A stretch of 21,907 nt of DNA, taken from assembly GCA_051646185.1 (NCBI GenBank), contig JBOFCS010000116.1:1-21907 (forward strand). Reading direction: 5' to 3'. This document shows positions 7,113 through 15,081 of the stretch, one piece after another. Under the pieces are notes generated by a model. It was not told the origin of the DNA. It saw only the letters and a program-made list of their open reading frames with translations, and searched no databases. The translations under genes were made by a program, and so were the position numbers. The DNA is from JBOFCS01 sp051646185 (GTDB taxonomy: Bacteria > Actinomycetota > Actinomycetes > Mycobacteriales > Mycobacteriaceae). Position 1 is the stretch's first letter; the number at the start of each line of letters is the position of its first letter.

Positions 7113-8030
7113 GTGGGTAAGAGCAAAAGAAACAGCGGTCCCCGACCTGGTAGTAACCGGGCCACTAAGATTGCCCAGCGGCAAGCACTTTCTGCAGCGG
7201 AGGTGCGGGTCGTTCGGCCTTTCAGTGGGGTTTCCTTCGAGTGTGACCTTGTTGCTATGCGGGAGTTTGTCCCTTCGGCAACCGCAGGTCTTCCGCTAGT
7301 AGATGAGTCTCGTCACCTGCAGATTGCTACAGTGCTCCCTGGGGCTGTTGCCGCAATGGTGCGTAAGGAAACGCAGGAGGACCAATTGGTTACCGGCTAT
7401 GTGGCATTGCAGGTGCAGCAGCCGCCAGCTGATCTTGCGGCAGCGTTGGCAGAGTCTATTCGCTGGGCTTCGACTAGTGAACCTGGGCAGTCGTTGTCGG
7501 TAGCCAAACCGACTGAATCCTCACCGGTACTTACCGATATAATGAGGACCGAGGTTGATATAAAAATCACTGTCCACCAGGATTTTAACTGGTGGATACC
7601 TGAGGGGGTAGAGGCCTCAGCTGAGGTAAAAGCTGCGGTGCAGCAGGCTAATGAAGTGATGATGCCAAGTGCACGTGTTGAGGCTGAAGGTATTTCGGCA
7701 GCTTGGTGGGTTGATGCGGGAGAAAAAGCTCACATTCGGTGGGTCAGACCGGAAGATGAAGACGACCTAATGGCTGCGTTGGCAAGGTTGCATGCTTCTG
7801 GTGGACTACATATGGGGGCCGGATCACGTTTTGCTGGCTCGTTTAGAACGCATGGTTTACTTGTGCCGGTATTTGATCTAGACCGCGATATGCACGTGGA
7901 GGAATGGGCTAAGCCTATTCAAGAATTAGAATCACGATTAGCTCAAGCACTCGCAGTGAGCACTGCTTTAAGCACTGATGAGCGACGATCACGCGATGGT
8001 TTGCGTAGTCGACAGGTAACCTTACGTTGA
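7113..8030 (+). CDS. DUF5926-like conserved actinobacterial protein
   Basis: A 305-residue soluble protein beginning with a very basic stretch (GKSKRNSGPRPGSNRATKIAQRQ). The central part has paired WW residues (FNWWIPEG and SAAWWVD) and a LARLHASGGLHMGAGSRFAGSFRTHGLLVPVFDLD segment. The pattern matches what I recall of DUF5926, a conserved mycobacterial/corynebacterial family without assigned function. The GTG at 7113 gives the usual MGKSKR start; the ribosome binding site is poor. It follows the phosphodiesterase gene by 25 bases and converges on the TetR gene. Confidence 0.75.
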   Translation: MGKSKRNSGPRPGSNRATKIAQRQALSAAEVRVVRPFSGVSFECDLVAMREFVPSATAGLPLVDESRHLQIATVLPGAVAAMVRKETQEDQLVTGYVALQVQQPPADLAAALAESIRWASTSEPGQSLSVAKPTESSPVLTDIMRTEVDIKITVHQDFNWWIPEGVEASAEVKAAVQQANEVMMPSARVEAEGISAAWWVDAGEKAHIRWVRPEDEDDLMAALARLHASGGLHMGAGSRFAGSFRTHGLLVPVFDLDRDMHVEEWAKPIQELESRLAQALAVSTALSTDERRSRDGLRSRQVTLR

Positions 8031-8127
8031 TTGTCAGGATCAAGCAATAACGAAGAAATTGATGACTGACTGAGCAGGGTAGTTGAATCCTCCTGATGGC
8101 GTCTTATCTCATGGGCTAACTCGTAAC

Positions 8128-8733
8128 CTACGATGGAGGGCTCGGTCTATTTTTGTAGGTTGAGGTGAACTGATGGGTTGCTGCCTCAATAATTTGTTCA
8201 GGTGATACTTGTAATTCTTTATTAAGCCAAGCGGTGATGAGTTCAGCAAGCCCTCCTACAAAAAGAAGCGCTGTTATTTTATCCAATTGATCTGACTCGG
8301 AAGGCTTTTTATACAGCAGGGCAGATTCTTCTGCCACCATACTTGCAAAACTATGGAGTAACTCTCGCTGTCGTTTACGGGCTGTTTGTGAGCCAGACGC
8401 TTCGATGATTCCAAGACGGCCTTTGCGGGGGTCGGCTATTAAGATTTCAACAAAAGCTTGAATGGCTGCACGAGAGCGATTGTAGGCATCACCGGGTGTG
8501 AGGTGAAGCGCCCGTTCGGCTGCTTCACGGATTTCATTAGCTACCTGATCAATTGCCTGGATTATGGCGTCGTCGCGGCTTTTAAAGTTTTCGTAGAAGT
8601 AGCGTTCCGTGAGACGTGCTTGGGTGCACATCGCGGACATAGTCGCCTTCTCCATCCCGACAGTGCCTACGAGTTCAAGGATTGCTTCCATGAATTGCGC
8701 GCGACGCTCGGTGGTTCGCTGTTCTGCTGACAT
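8128..8733 (-). CDS. TetR/AcrR-family transcriptional regulator
   Basis: A 201-residue regulator. The N-terminal helix-turn-helix lies at about residues 15-55 (ILELVGTVGMEKATMSAMC, then TERYFYENFKSRDD), with the characteristic YFYxxFxSRDD that ends the DNA-binding domain. The C-terminal ~140 residues are a helical ligand-binding and dimerisation domain with no recognisable ligand signature. The ATG at 8733 is chosen because TetR proteins begin just before the first helix; the frame is open for another 54 codons upstream but that part looks non-coding. It is divergent from an unrecognised membrane protein gene, with 138 bases between the starts, which is the classical arrangement for a local repressor and its target. 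Confidence 0.92.
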   Translation of the reverse strand: MSAEQRTTERRAQFMEAILELVGTVGMEKATMSAMCTQARLTERYFYENFKSRDDAIIQAIDQVANEIREAAERALHLTPGDAYNRSRAAIQAFVEILIADPRKGRLGIIEASGSQTARKRQRELLHSFASMVAEESALLYKKPSESDQLDKITALLFVGGLAELITAWLNKELQVSPEQIIEAATHQFTSTYKNRPSPPS

Positions 8734-8796
8734 ACCTCGGTACTGACGCGTTGTGGATTGCACATAATGATATTGACAGAATTTATTACCAGTACG

Positions 8797-8810
8797 CAAT
8801 TGGGGAATTG
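8797..8810. promoter_or_regulatory. Candidate operator in the TetR/membrane-protein divergent promoter
   Basis: CAATT-GGGG-AATTG is a perfect inverted repeat in the 138-base region between the divergent TetR and membrane-protein genes. GTACTG near 8740 and CAGTAC near 8790 form a second, widely spaced pair. Either could be bound by the TetR protein. The assignment is positional only. Confidence 0.3.
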
Positions 8811-8871
8811 TGGTGTGCGAGAATACGGCAGGTAGATCCATGTTATTGCGGTATTTTGTTACCATCAACTG

Positions 8872-9849
8872 GTGAATGGGGAAATGTATGTTCAAAATAC
8901 AAAAGTATCAAAACTTGAGGTAATCAAAGTCGTTCTGGTCACTGTAATGGTAGGTTGTTTTTCCGCCTTAGCCTGGCAACTCACAATGGCAGGAGATGAT
9001 ACACCTGCCTATGCGGCCGGGATGTATTATGGTCATTATTCCCCTGGTCAGATAACGTGGTGTGGGGCAATTGTGGTTATTAGCGCCGCGCTAGGCGCTA
9101 GCTTGCTTCAAAAGCACTGGTACCTTTTACCTTTTTCCGCTGCTACCGGATTCGCTTTGGCTTTCGGTAAAGACGTGTCTTCCGATGTTACAGGGTTATG
9201 GCTAGTGGGTACGGTGTTTGCGTTTATTGGCATTGTTATAGGGATCAGTGCTGTTTGTTTGGCGTCGGTGGGAGCCATAGTGCTGGGGAAAAATTTATGG
9301 AGAACTCGTCAAATTCCTAGCAGCGGAAGCGATATAGTGATTTTACTGGGTATAAGTCTGGTGATATTCCTGCTTGTATTAATCACTTACAAAGTTTGGG
9401 AAGCTGCAAAGCCAAACACCGATCCTGCTGCGGCAGCAGCGGTGCGGGGTCCAATTACTCCCGTGCGCCAGGCAGCCACGCAGGCGTATGCCGATGTAGT
9501 TAAGACTCTTGAAGCTGAAGCGGGAATCCAGTTAGAGCCTGAAGCCTTGAGTATTAACGATTTTTCACTTAGCGATGCTGGATGTAATAGAGTGCCTGAA
9601 GCCGTTACCTTTTTTGCGGCGACTACTGATAATGTGCAAATTCCAGATAGTGAAGCTGCCGCAGTAAAAAAATTTTTGTTAGCGGTAGCTAGTCGGCATT
9701 CCCTTGAGTTTACCGATCAAAGCAACTACGGTGTAATGCTTTTGGAAGCTGTTGATAATGCGTGGAGTTTAGTATTCAACTTTAGTAGCCGATCTGCCTA
9801 CCATTATCCCAGTATTTTTGTGCATTCTCAGGTCTGTTATTGGCGTTAG
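8872..9849 (+). CDS. Multi-pass membrane protein with C-terminal extracytoplasmic domain, unrecognised
   Basis: A 325-residue protein of no family that I recognise. It has about five hydrophobic segments (roughly 17-38, 61-80, 83-98, 108-141, 153-173), then an Ala/Pro-rich linker and a soluble domain from about 190 to the end. That domain has two cysteines, near 239 and at 323, that could form a disulfide if it lies outside the cell. The GTG at 8872 and the in-frame ATG at 8884 are both possible starts; GGGG lies very close to the latter. Its position divergent from a TetR gene suggests that it is the regulated target. It converges on the ferritin gene with 20 bases between. Confidence 0.75.
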   Translation: MNGEMYVQNTKVSKLEVIKVVLVTVMVGCFSALAWQLTMAGDDTPAYAAGMYYGHYSPGQITWCGAIVVISAALGASLLQKHWYLLPFSAATGFALAFGKDVSSDVTGLWLVGTVFAFIGIVIGISAVCLASVGAIVLGKNLWRTRQIPSSGSDIVILLGISLVIFLLVLITYKVWEAAKPNTDPAAAAAVRGPITPVRQAATQAYADVVKTLEAEAGIQLEPEALSINDFSLSDAGCNRVPEAVTFFAATTDNVQIPDSEAAAVKKFLLAVASRHSLEFTDQSNYGVMLLEAVDNAWSLVFNFSSRSAYHYPSIFVHSQVCYWR

Positions 9850-9869
9850 ACCCGACAATGTCCACCCAA

Positions 9870-10421
9870 TTATCGAGCTCCACCAGCAGCCGAGGGTGCG
9901 CTAGGATCAGCGTTAACCTTTGAGTTCATTTCTCGTGCGACAAAGTCTTCTAAGTCGAACAGGTTGTGCCCGGCTCGGTCAGCAACGGTCAATAGCGTTG
10001 TCATGTTGGATACCTCTTCGATCTGCTCTTTAAGGAACCACTGCATGAACTGCTCGCCAAGATAGTCACCTTCATCGCGTGCGGTGCGGGCTAGTGCGAT
10101 GATCTGATCGGTGACGGTTTTTTCTTGTTGTAACGCCAAGGCAATTGGTTCCCGGGGTGATGAAAAATTCGATTGAACTGCATCGATACCAGATAGTTCA
10201 ACAGCGATATCTCGGTCCAAGAAGTACTGCACAATCATCATGGCGTGATTACGTTCTTCGATTGACTGATCATAAAAATGTTGAGCAAGTTGGGGCAGAT
10301 CTGCATTATCAAAGTACACAGCAACGGCAATGTACTGCTGTGACGCGGTGAACTCATTTCGGATCTGCTCGTGTAGCAGGGTATGAAATTGGGTGGGATT
10401 GCTGTTGATAACTTTGCTCAT
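9870..10421 (-). CDS. Ferritin (BfrB/Ftn type), copy 1
   Basis: A 183-residue non-haem ferritin, very similar in pattern to M. tuberculosis BfrB. It forms 24-subunit shells that oxidise Fe2+ and store Fe3+. The ferroxidase residues are present: Glu23 (NEFTASQQY), Glu56 and His59 (EERNHAM), Glu100 (QEKTV), Gln133 and Glu136 (KEQIEEV). The C-terminus carries a short Ala/Pro/Ser tail. The ATG at 10421 has no clear Shine-Dalgarno, and a perfect hairpin lies just upstream, between it and the second ferritin gene, so translation may be coupled or controlled. It is the last gene of the minus-strand block CPBP-LCP-ferritin-ferritin. Confidence 0.95.
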   Translation of the reverse strand: MSKVINSNPTQFHTLLHEQIRNEFTASQQYIAVAVYFDNADLPQLAQHFYDQSIEERNHAMMIVQYFLDRDIAVELSGIDAVQSNFSSPREPIALALQQEKTVTDQIIALARTARDEGDYLGEQFMQWFLKEQIEEVSNMTTLLTVADRAGHNLFDLEDFVAREMNSKVNADPSAPSAAGGAR

Positions 10422-10433
10422 TACATCGAGGGT

Positions 10434-10464
10434 AGTGGACTAGACGAACTTTTTCTAGTCCACT
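10434..10464 (-). terminator. Intercistronic hairpin between the two ferritin genes
   Basis: A perfect 10-base-pair stem (AGTGGACTAG at 10434-10443 with 10455-10464) and an 11-base loop fill most of the 47-base gap. On the minus strand no U-run follows, so it could attenuate, process or stabilise the transcript instead of ending it. It lies 12 bases upstream of the start codon of the downstream ferritin gene. Confidence 0.55.
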
Positions 10465-10468
10465 TAAT

Positions 10469-11026
10469 TTATCCACTCCCTGCGGCTGTGGGGGCAGTAG
10501 GATCAGTAGATAATGATGAATTCATTTCTCGGGCAACAAAATTCTCAAGATGAAATAAATTATTCTCAGCTCGATCAACAATAGTGAGAAGTGTTGTCAT
10601 ACTGGCTACTTCTTCAACTTGTTCCTTAAGGAACCACTGAACAAACTGTTCACCTAAATAATCTCCTGTGGTGCGTGCGGTCTGAGCCAACTGCATGAAC
10701 TGCGCAGTTACCTCCTTTTCTTGGGTAAGAGCAAGCTCCACAGGTTCACGAACGTTTGCAAAAAGTGTTTTTACCTCTGGAATGCTTGGGACCCGAACAC
10801 TGATGTCGTTATCAAGTAAATACTGAATGAGCATCATGGCATGGTTACGCTCTTCAAGTGATTGTGCATAGAATCTTTTGGCTAGCTGTGGCAGATCTTC
10901 CGCGTCAAAATAAACCGCAATTGCCAAATATTGTTGGGAAGCGGTGAACTCAGCTCGAACCTGATCTCGAAGTAGTGAATGAAATCGAGAATCATCGGAG
11001 GAAGAGAGTGTATTCATGCCTGACAT
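10469..11026 (-). CDS. Ferritin (BfrB/Ftn type), copy 2
   Basis: A 185-residue paralogue of the neighbouring ferritin, clearly alike over the whole length. It also keeps the ferroxidase set: Glu in RAEFTASQQY, Glu/His in EERNHAM, Glu in QEKEV, and Gln/Glu in KEQVEEV. It differs most in the loop around residues 75-90 and at both ends. Two complete copies side by side suggest a duplication whose products might co-assemble into mixed shells or serve different conditions. The start is the ATG at 11026 or the in-frame ATG three codons later. Upstream is a small hairpin CCAGG-CTA-CCTGG (11032-11044) overlapping the likely ribosome binding site. It begins 38 bases after the LCP gene stop. Confidence 0.95.
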   Translation of the reverse strand: MSGMNTLSSSDDSRFHSLLRDQVRAEFTASQQYLAIAVYFDAEDLPQLAKRFYAQSLEERNHAMMLIQYLLDNDISVRVPSIPEVKTLFANVREPVELALTQEKEVTAQFMQLAQTARTTGDYLGEQFVQWFLKEQVEEVASMTTLLTIVDRAENNLFHLENFVAREMNSSLSTDPTAPTAAGSG

Positions 11027-11064
11027 GATGACCAGGCTACCTGGAACTGCAAGGAAAGACCCGC

Positions 11065-12387
11065 TTAGCTCACGGTAATCAGATCAGCAGGTAGTGGTCG
11101 ATCTTCTGCTAAGGCACCAAAAAATTGTGTTGCTTTGGCATCATCCCAGATCAAAGCATTACCAACATCGGTATCATCAAACCTCCCGATTGGCACTGTA
11201 GTCATGGTTATTGATCCATGCATTGCCCAGGCCAAGCGGGCAAGATCCCATATATGAGTGCCCTCGTCAACCTTTAGCGATTTAAGGATTCCCGATAGCA
11301 TTGGCCAAAGTTTAAGAGGATTGATCAATGTTGTTGGATTGGTTGATTTTTTTAGTAACGCCGACATAAACTCCCGCTGATTGTTCATCCGATCGATATC
11401 GGCTAGTGCAGTAGCCCTGCTGCGGACAAAGCCTAAGGCCTGCGAGCCAGATAAATCTTGGCAACCGGCCGGTAGATTAATACCGGCTAAAGGATCGGCT
11501 ATGGCGTTCTTGATGCAGAGGTTAACTCCTCCAACAGCATCGACCATAGTCGCGAATCCACTAAAGCCGATCTCAGCGTAATGGTCTATGCGCACTTGAG
11601 TTGCCAGCTCTACGGTGTGTACCAGTAACGCTGGATTGCCATTGGGCAGTCCTTCAATAGAAAATGCAGCATTTACTTTATTGCTTCCAAAACCGGGGAT
11701 CTCTAGATAAGAATCACGGGGAATGGATACTAGGGTTGGCTGTTCGTTCCCTTCGGGTATGTGCACCAATATTATTGTGTCGGTACGATTTCCGTCTACA
11801 TATCCGGTGGATAGTTCTTCTTCCTGGGTTTCTGAAAGCCCAGCTCGGCTATCGGAACCAACAAGCAACCAGTTTGTTCCCGGAGTATCAGCTATTCGGC
11901 CGGGGTAAGAAAGGAGTGCGTTGGTTCTATTAAGTTTTCCATCGCTGTAGAACACCGCCACAGCAAAGGTAATTATCAGAACCAATAAAGTTGCACCGGT
12001 GCGTCTCGCCCATCGTCGTCGCTTGGGTGTGATGACCGATGCAGGACGTGGGCTGCGAGCTAAGGATGCAGGAGGTCTTGCAGCAGTGGGTGACCGTTCC
12101 TGGTACCGCCTACCGCTAGGGCGGTACTGCTGGGAGGGTTCGGTGAAAGGTTGTGGGGTCTGAGTTGCGGCGTAAGCAGATGTGGGTTGCGTTGGAGTGC
12201 GAGACTTCGATAAGGGGCGAGCAAATTGCTTTGTTTGTTCGGGGTTTGTGGTCTCGCTCCAAGCTCGTGGCTGCCCGGTTTCCGTGTGCGGGTGCAGTCT
12301 GCTGGGGTCGCGCCGAAAAACTTGGGTTCCTTCTGGGCCAGAAGTAGGTTGATTTGGTCTTGCTCTTTGCTGATCCTCGCCATCCAC
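11065..12387 (-). CDS. LytR-CpsA-Psr (LCP) family cell-wall glycopolymer ligase
   Basis: A 440-residue LCP protein. Residues 1-120 are a Pro/Thr/Gln-rich cytosolic segment, followed by a basic patch (PKRRRWARR) and one transmembrane helix at about 131-147. The extracytoplasmic LCP domain has the conserved Asp179/Arg181 (GSDSR), Arg201/Asp203 (RTDTIILVHI), Arg224-Asp225 (SIPRDSY) and the arginines of ALGFVRSR and DRMNNQREF. LCP enzymes attach polymers such as arabinogalactan to peptidoglycan from polyprenyl-phosphate carriers; in this order the role is probably arabinogalactan ligation. Cys291 and Cys309 could pair. The GTG at 12387 has only a weak AAGAG upstream. Position next to ferritin agrees with the M. 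tuberculosis Rv3840-Rv3841 neighbourhood as I recall it. Confidence 0.93.
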   Translation of the reverse strand: MDGEDQQRARPNQPTSGPEGTQVFRRDPSRLHPHTETGQPRAWSETTNPEQTKQFARPLSKSRTPTQPTSAYAATQTPQPFTEPSQQYRPSGRRYQERSPTAARPPASLARSPRPASVITPKRRRWARRTGATLLVLIITFAVAVFYSDGKLNRTNALLSYPGRIADTPGTNWLLVGSDSRAGLSETQEEELSTGYVDGNRTDTIILVHIPEGNEQPTLVSIPRDSYLEIPGFGSNKVNAAFSIEGLPNGNPALLVHTVELATQVRIDHYAEIGFSGFATMVDAVGGVNLCIKNAIADPLAGINLPAGCQDLSGSQALGFVRSRATALADIDRMNNQREFMSALLKKSTNPTTLINPLKLWPMLSGILKSLKVDEGTHIWDLARLAWAMHGSITMTTVPIGRFDDTDVGNALIWDDAKATQFFGALAEDRPLPADLITVS

Positions 12388-12422
12388 TCTTGCATTCTAC
12401 GTGCAATGGTGCTGCTTATCTC

Positions 12423-13217
12423 TTAGGGAATGAACGTTAGATGATTTTTCATCAGGGCGTACCCCACAAAGGCCACAATATCTATAATCGAATGCGCGAT
12501 GAGAAGAGGCCATAGCCTATTGCTGCACTGCCAGTAGCGGCCGAAGATCAGCCCCATGATGAGGTTTCCGATCGCAGCTCCGATCCCCTGATAAAGGTGG
12601 TAGCTAGCGCGTAGCAATGCCGAATATATGAGTGCTGAGTTAGCGGAAGTGCCGAGTTGGCGCAGTCTTGTGAGAAGAAAAGCGACAACGATGACTTCTT
12701 CAGCGCCTGAATTACCGATGGCAGTGAGTGTAAGTACCGGTATTTGCCACCAGGTTTCGTTAAGTGAGCTGGGGATCACCTCGGTGTTGAGCCCCAGCGT
12801 TCGGGAGAGGATATAAAACCCTAAACCAGGCAGTCCAATAAGTATGGCTAAACCAATTCCCGGTAGTGCATCTGAACGCCATTTTATTTTCGATAATCCA
12901 ATTTCCTTAAATCCAAATCCAGAGCGCCACAATAGGTATAGACCTAAAAATATCCATGACGCCAACTTGAGTATAGAAATAAGATTCCAACTAAAATCAA
13001 TCAAATCGTGATGTGATCGGGTGGGGTTGAGGGCGATTTGCTGATCTGCTAATCCAGCCAGGGCTGATTCTATGAAAGAAAGCAAGGCTCGTAGCCCTTG
13101 CCATCCGAAAGTCACAAGTAGGACTACCACAATTTCTATTGTGATAAGACGCCGCTCAGTCCTATCGAGTTCCACGGTTGATGCCACTGATGGCTGTACC
13201 CAACGTTGTGGTTTCAT
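12423..13217 (-). CDS. CPBP family intramembrane glutamic protease
   Basis: A 264-residue membrane protein of the CPBP/Abi (CAAX protease-related) family. The expected motifs are present: paired glutamates Glu173-Glu174 (GAEEVIVVAFLLTRLRQLG), His207 (RASYHLYQG) and His242 (HSIID), which form the catalytic site in the membrane. Hydrophobic segments lie at about 28-50, 78-97, 117-138, 158-182 and 195-250. Substrates of actinobacterial members are largely unknown. The ATG at 13217 is chosen; AGGGAAAGA lies upstream at somewhat long spacing. It precedes the LCP gene by 35 bases and is probably first in that operon. Confidence 0.9.
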   Translation of the reverse strand: MKPQRWVQPSVASTVELDRTERRLITIEIVVVLLVTFGWQGLRALLSFIESALAGLADQQIALNPTRSHHDLIDFSWNLISILKLASWIFLGLYLLWRSGFGFKEIGLSKIKWRSDALPGIGLAILIGLPGLGFYILSRTLGLNTEVIPSSLNETWWQIPVLTLTAIGNSGAEEVIVVAFLLTRLRQLGTSANSALIYSALLRASYHLYQGIGAAIGNLIMGLIFGRYWQCSNRLWPLLIAHSIIDIVAFVGYALMKNHLTFIP

Positions 13218-13357
13218 CCCATGCTTCTTTCCCTAATCCTGAATCCTGATGAGTGGACAGTTGCCCGGTATCAATACTAAGTCCGTTAGTTCTTAGCGGA
13301 AAGCCTGGAAGAGCGCACTGTTGCGATAAGAGCTAACCACCTATATAGGATATCCTC

Positions 13358-14107
13358 ATGTCCGACTTTGATTCTGGTAGTAAAAAAATTAATCCTCAAG
13401 CGGTTTCGCTAGCCTTAGGACTACCAGCAGGTCGGTACCGTGGATTATGGGAAGGCTTGTTAGTTGGCTTCACCAGCACTGTGCACAAGAGTGCAAATAC
13501 TTCCTATGTTGCTGGCCATATCGTTTCGTCCTCGGTCTTCAGTGAGTATTTTTCAAAAAATTGTGAAAGTAGCCGACAACTAGCAGAAAATAATAAGTTT
13601 ATTGTTCTCTTAGATAGCGATCCAGATGAGATACCTTCTGCTGCAATAAAGTATATAGAAAAATTTCAGATCAACTGCTCGATAGCTAATTTTGATGACG
13701 CATTGACGCTTAGGTGCACACATCCACTTGTTATTTATCTTGAAGGCCAAGAAAAAATTTCAGCGGGAGATGCCGCTGCTGAAATTGTCCAGGCCGGGCA
13801 TATTCCAGGGTTAGCGAGACGCACTCCACTGACATCAGTATCGGACTTTCTTGCGGTGGTGGTGCACGCACAAAACGGTTTCTTGGCGCAGGCGGATACT
13901 GTAGAGGAGCTCTTCACGTTGATGTCGGTAACTATTGCTGCATTGCGGGGTGAAGACATCGGTCTATCAGTTGAAGTAACAAATTCAGAGCGATTGAGTC
14001 GATTGGGAGCAGCGGCAGGTGAGGCCCTGCGACAAGTTTTACTTGCGGTAGAGGTGCCCAATCCGGTAGCTATGGGTTATGAACTTGCCAAGCGCGGGAT
14101 CATGTAA
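13358..14107 (+). CDS. Conserved-looking protein of unknown function upstream of pheA
   Basis: A 249-residue soluble protein with no transmembrane segment or motif that I recognise. The middle part (about 75-130, FIVLLDSDPDEIPSAAIKYI through PLVIYLEGQEKI) reads like alternating strands and helices. The C-terminal half is helical and Ala/Leu-rich. The gene is supported by its length, the AGGA 9 bases upstream of the ATG, its even codon use and the 29-base spacing to pheA. The leader is unusual: TATATAGGATATCC sits directly before the start, a -10-like sequence merging into the ribosome binding site. Confidence 0.7.
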   Translation: MSDFDSGSKKINPQAVSLALGLPAGRYRGLWEGLLVGFTSTVHKSANTSYVAGHIVSSSVFSEYFSKNCESSRQLAENNKFIVLLDSDPDEIPSAAIKYIEKFQINCSIANFDDALTLRCTHPLVIYLEGQEKISAGDAAAEIVQAGHIPGLARRTPLTSVSDFLAVVVHAQNGFLAQADTVEELFTLMSVTIAALRGEDIGLSVEVTNSERLSRLGAAAGEALRQVLLAVEVPNPVAMGYELAKRGIM

Positions 14108-14136
14108 TTCTACGAACAAGCAAGTAGGCTTTTGCT

Positions 14137-15081
14137 GTGCTGCGTATTACTTACTTTGGGCCTTCAGGGACGTTTACCGAAGCTGCTCTGGCGCAGATGG
14201 AGGCCAATGGAACGATTAGCAAAGTCACTGATCCGGTAAATCTGAGTCCAGAGATAACGCGAATAGCTGCGGTCAGTCCTTCTGCTGCGTTGGAGTTGGT
14301 ACGAACGGGAGCGGCCGATTATGCCTGCGTGCCTATCGAGAGTTCGGTGGAAGGCCCGGTACCGCCCACCCTTGATGCACTGGCCACTGGAGCGCGATTG
14401 CAAATTTTTGGGGAAGTTGAACTAGCGGTGAGCTTTGAGATTGTTATTCGCCCAGGTTTTTCTGTAGATCAGATTCGCACTATTGCCGCTTATCCCGTTG
14501 CGGCCGCTCAGGTGCGTAGTTGGCTTGCTGTAAATTTCCCAGCGGCAGAAATCTTAACGACGAGCTCTAATGCTGCTGCTGCCGAGGATGTTTCATCTTT
14601 TCGGGTTGATGCTGGAGTATCAACTACATTAGCCGCGCAAAGACTTGGACTGGAATCGGTAGCGAGTGATGTTGCCGATGTAGCAGGGGCGAGAACTAGA
14701 TTTGTTTTGGTTGGTCGCCCCGGCATTGCGTGTCAGCGGACGGGATCTGATCGGACTTCGGTAGTTTTAACCTTGGCAAATCGACCCGGGGCACTTGGGG
14801 CAGCTATAGCTGAGTTTTCGGTTCGCGATATTGATTTAACAAGAATTGAATCACGACCTATGCGAACAGAATTAGGTAGTTATCGATTCTTTCTTGATTG
14901 TGTTGGCCATATTGATGATATTGAAGTCTCCGAGGCTTTGAAGGCGCTGTACCGTAAGTCGGAGCAGGTCTTGTATTTAGGTTCGTGGCCTAGCGTTCAC
15001 TTAAAAGTGTCCGGTGCCGAAGATTCTCCGGATGCTTGTCTTTGGTTGAGCAACCTTAAGGCGGGAAGGGTAGACTTGTAA
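14137..15081 (+). CDS. pheA: Prephenate dehydratase
   Basis: A 314-residue monofunctional prephenate dehydratase, which makes phenylpyruvate from prephenate in phenylalanine synthesis. The catalytic domain covers about 1-195: YFGPSGTFTEAA at the start, VPIESSVEGPVPPTLDAL at 65-82 and the catalytic TRF at 187-189. The ACT regulatory domain (about 207-290) carries RPGALG and the phenylalanine-binding ESRP (238-241), so feedback inhibition by phenylalanine is expected. The usual Asn in ENSVEG is Ser here. The GTG at 14137 starts the protein exactly where the family does, though the ribosome binding site is weak. The stop codon shares one base with the ATG of the next gene (TAATG), indicating translational coupling. 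Confidence 0.97.
   Translation: MLRITYFGPSGTFTEAALAQMEANGTISKVTDPVNLSPEITRIAAVSPSAALELVRTGAADYACVPIESSVEGPVPPTLDALATGARLQIFGEVELAVSFEIVIRPGFSVDQIRTIAAYPVAAAQVRSWLAVNFPAAEILTTSSNAAAAEDVSSFRVDAGVSTTLAAQRLGLESVASDVADVAGARTRFVLVGRPGIACQRTGSDRTSVVLTLANRPGALGAAIAEFSVRDIDLTRIESRPMRTELGSYRFFLDCVGHIDDIEVSEALKALYRKSEQVLYLGSWPSVHLKVSGAEDSPDACLWLSNLKAGRVDL

Noticed and set aside
7091..7118. GGAAC with CGTGGG 17 bases downstream, before the DUF5926-like gene
   Set aside because: It resembles an ECF promoter only loosely: no GTCTAAG and the -10 would overlap the start codon.
12060..12406. Alternative minus-strand frames at the N-terminus of the LCP gene
   Set aside because: The Pro/Gln-rich frame that leads without break into the membrane helix and LCP domain is the real one.
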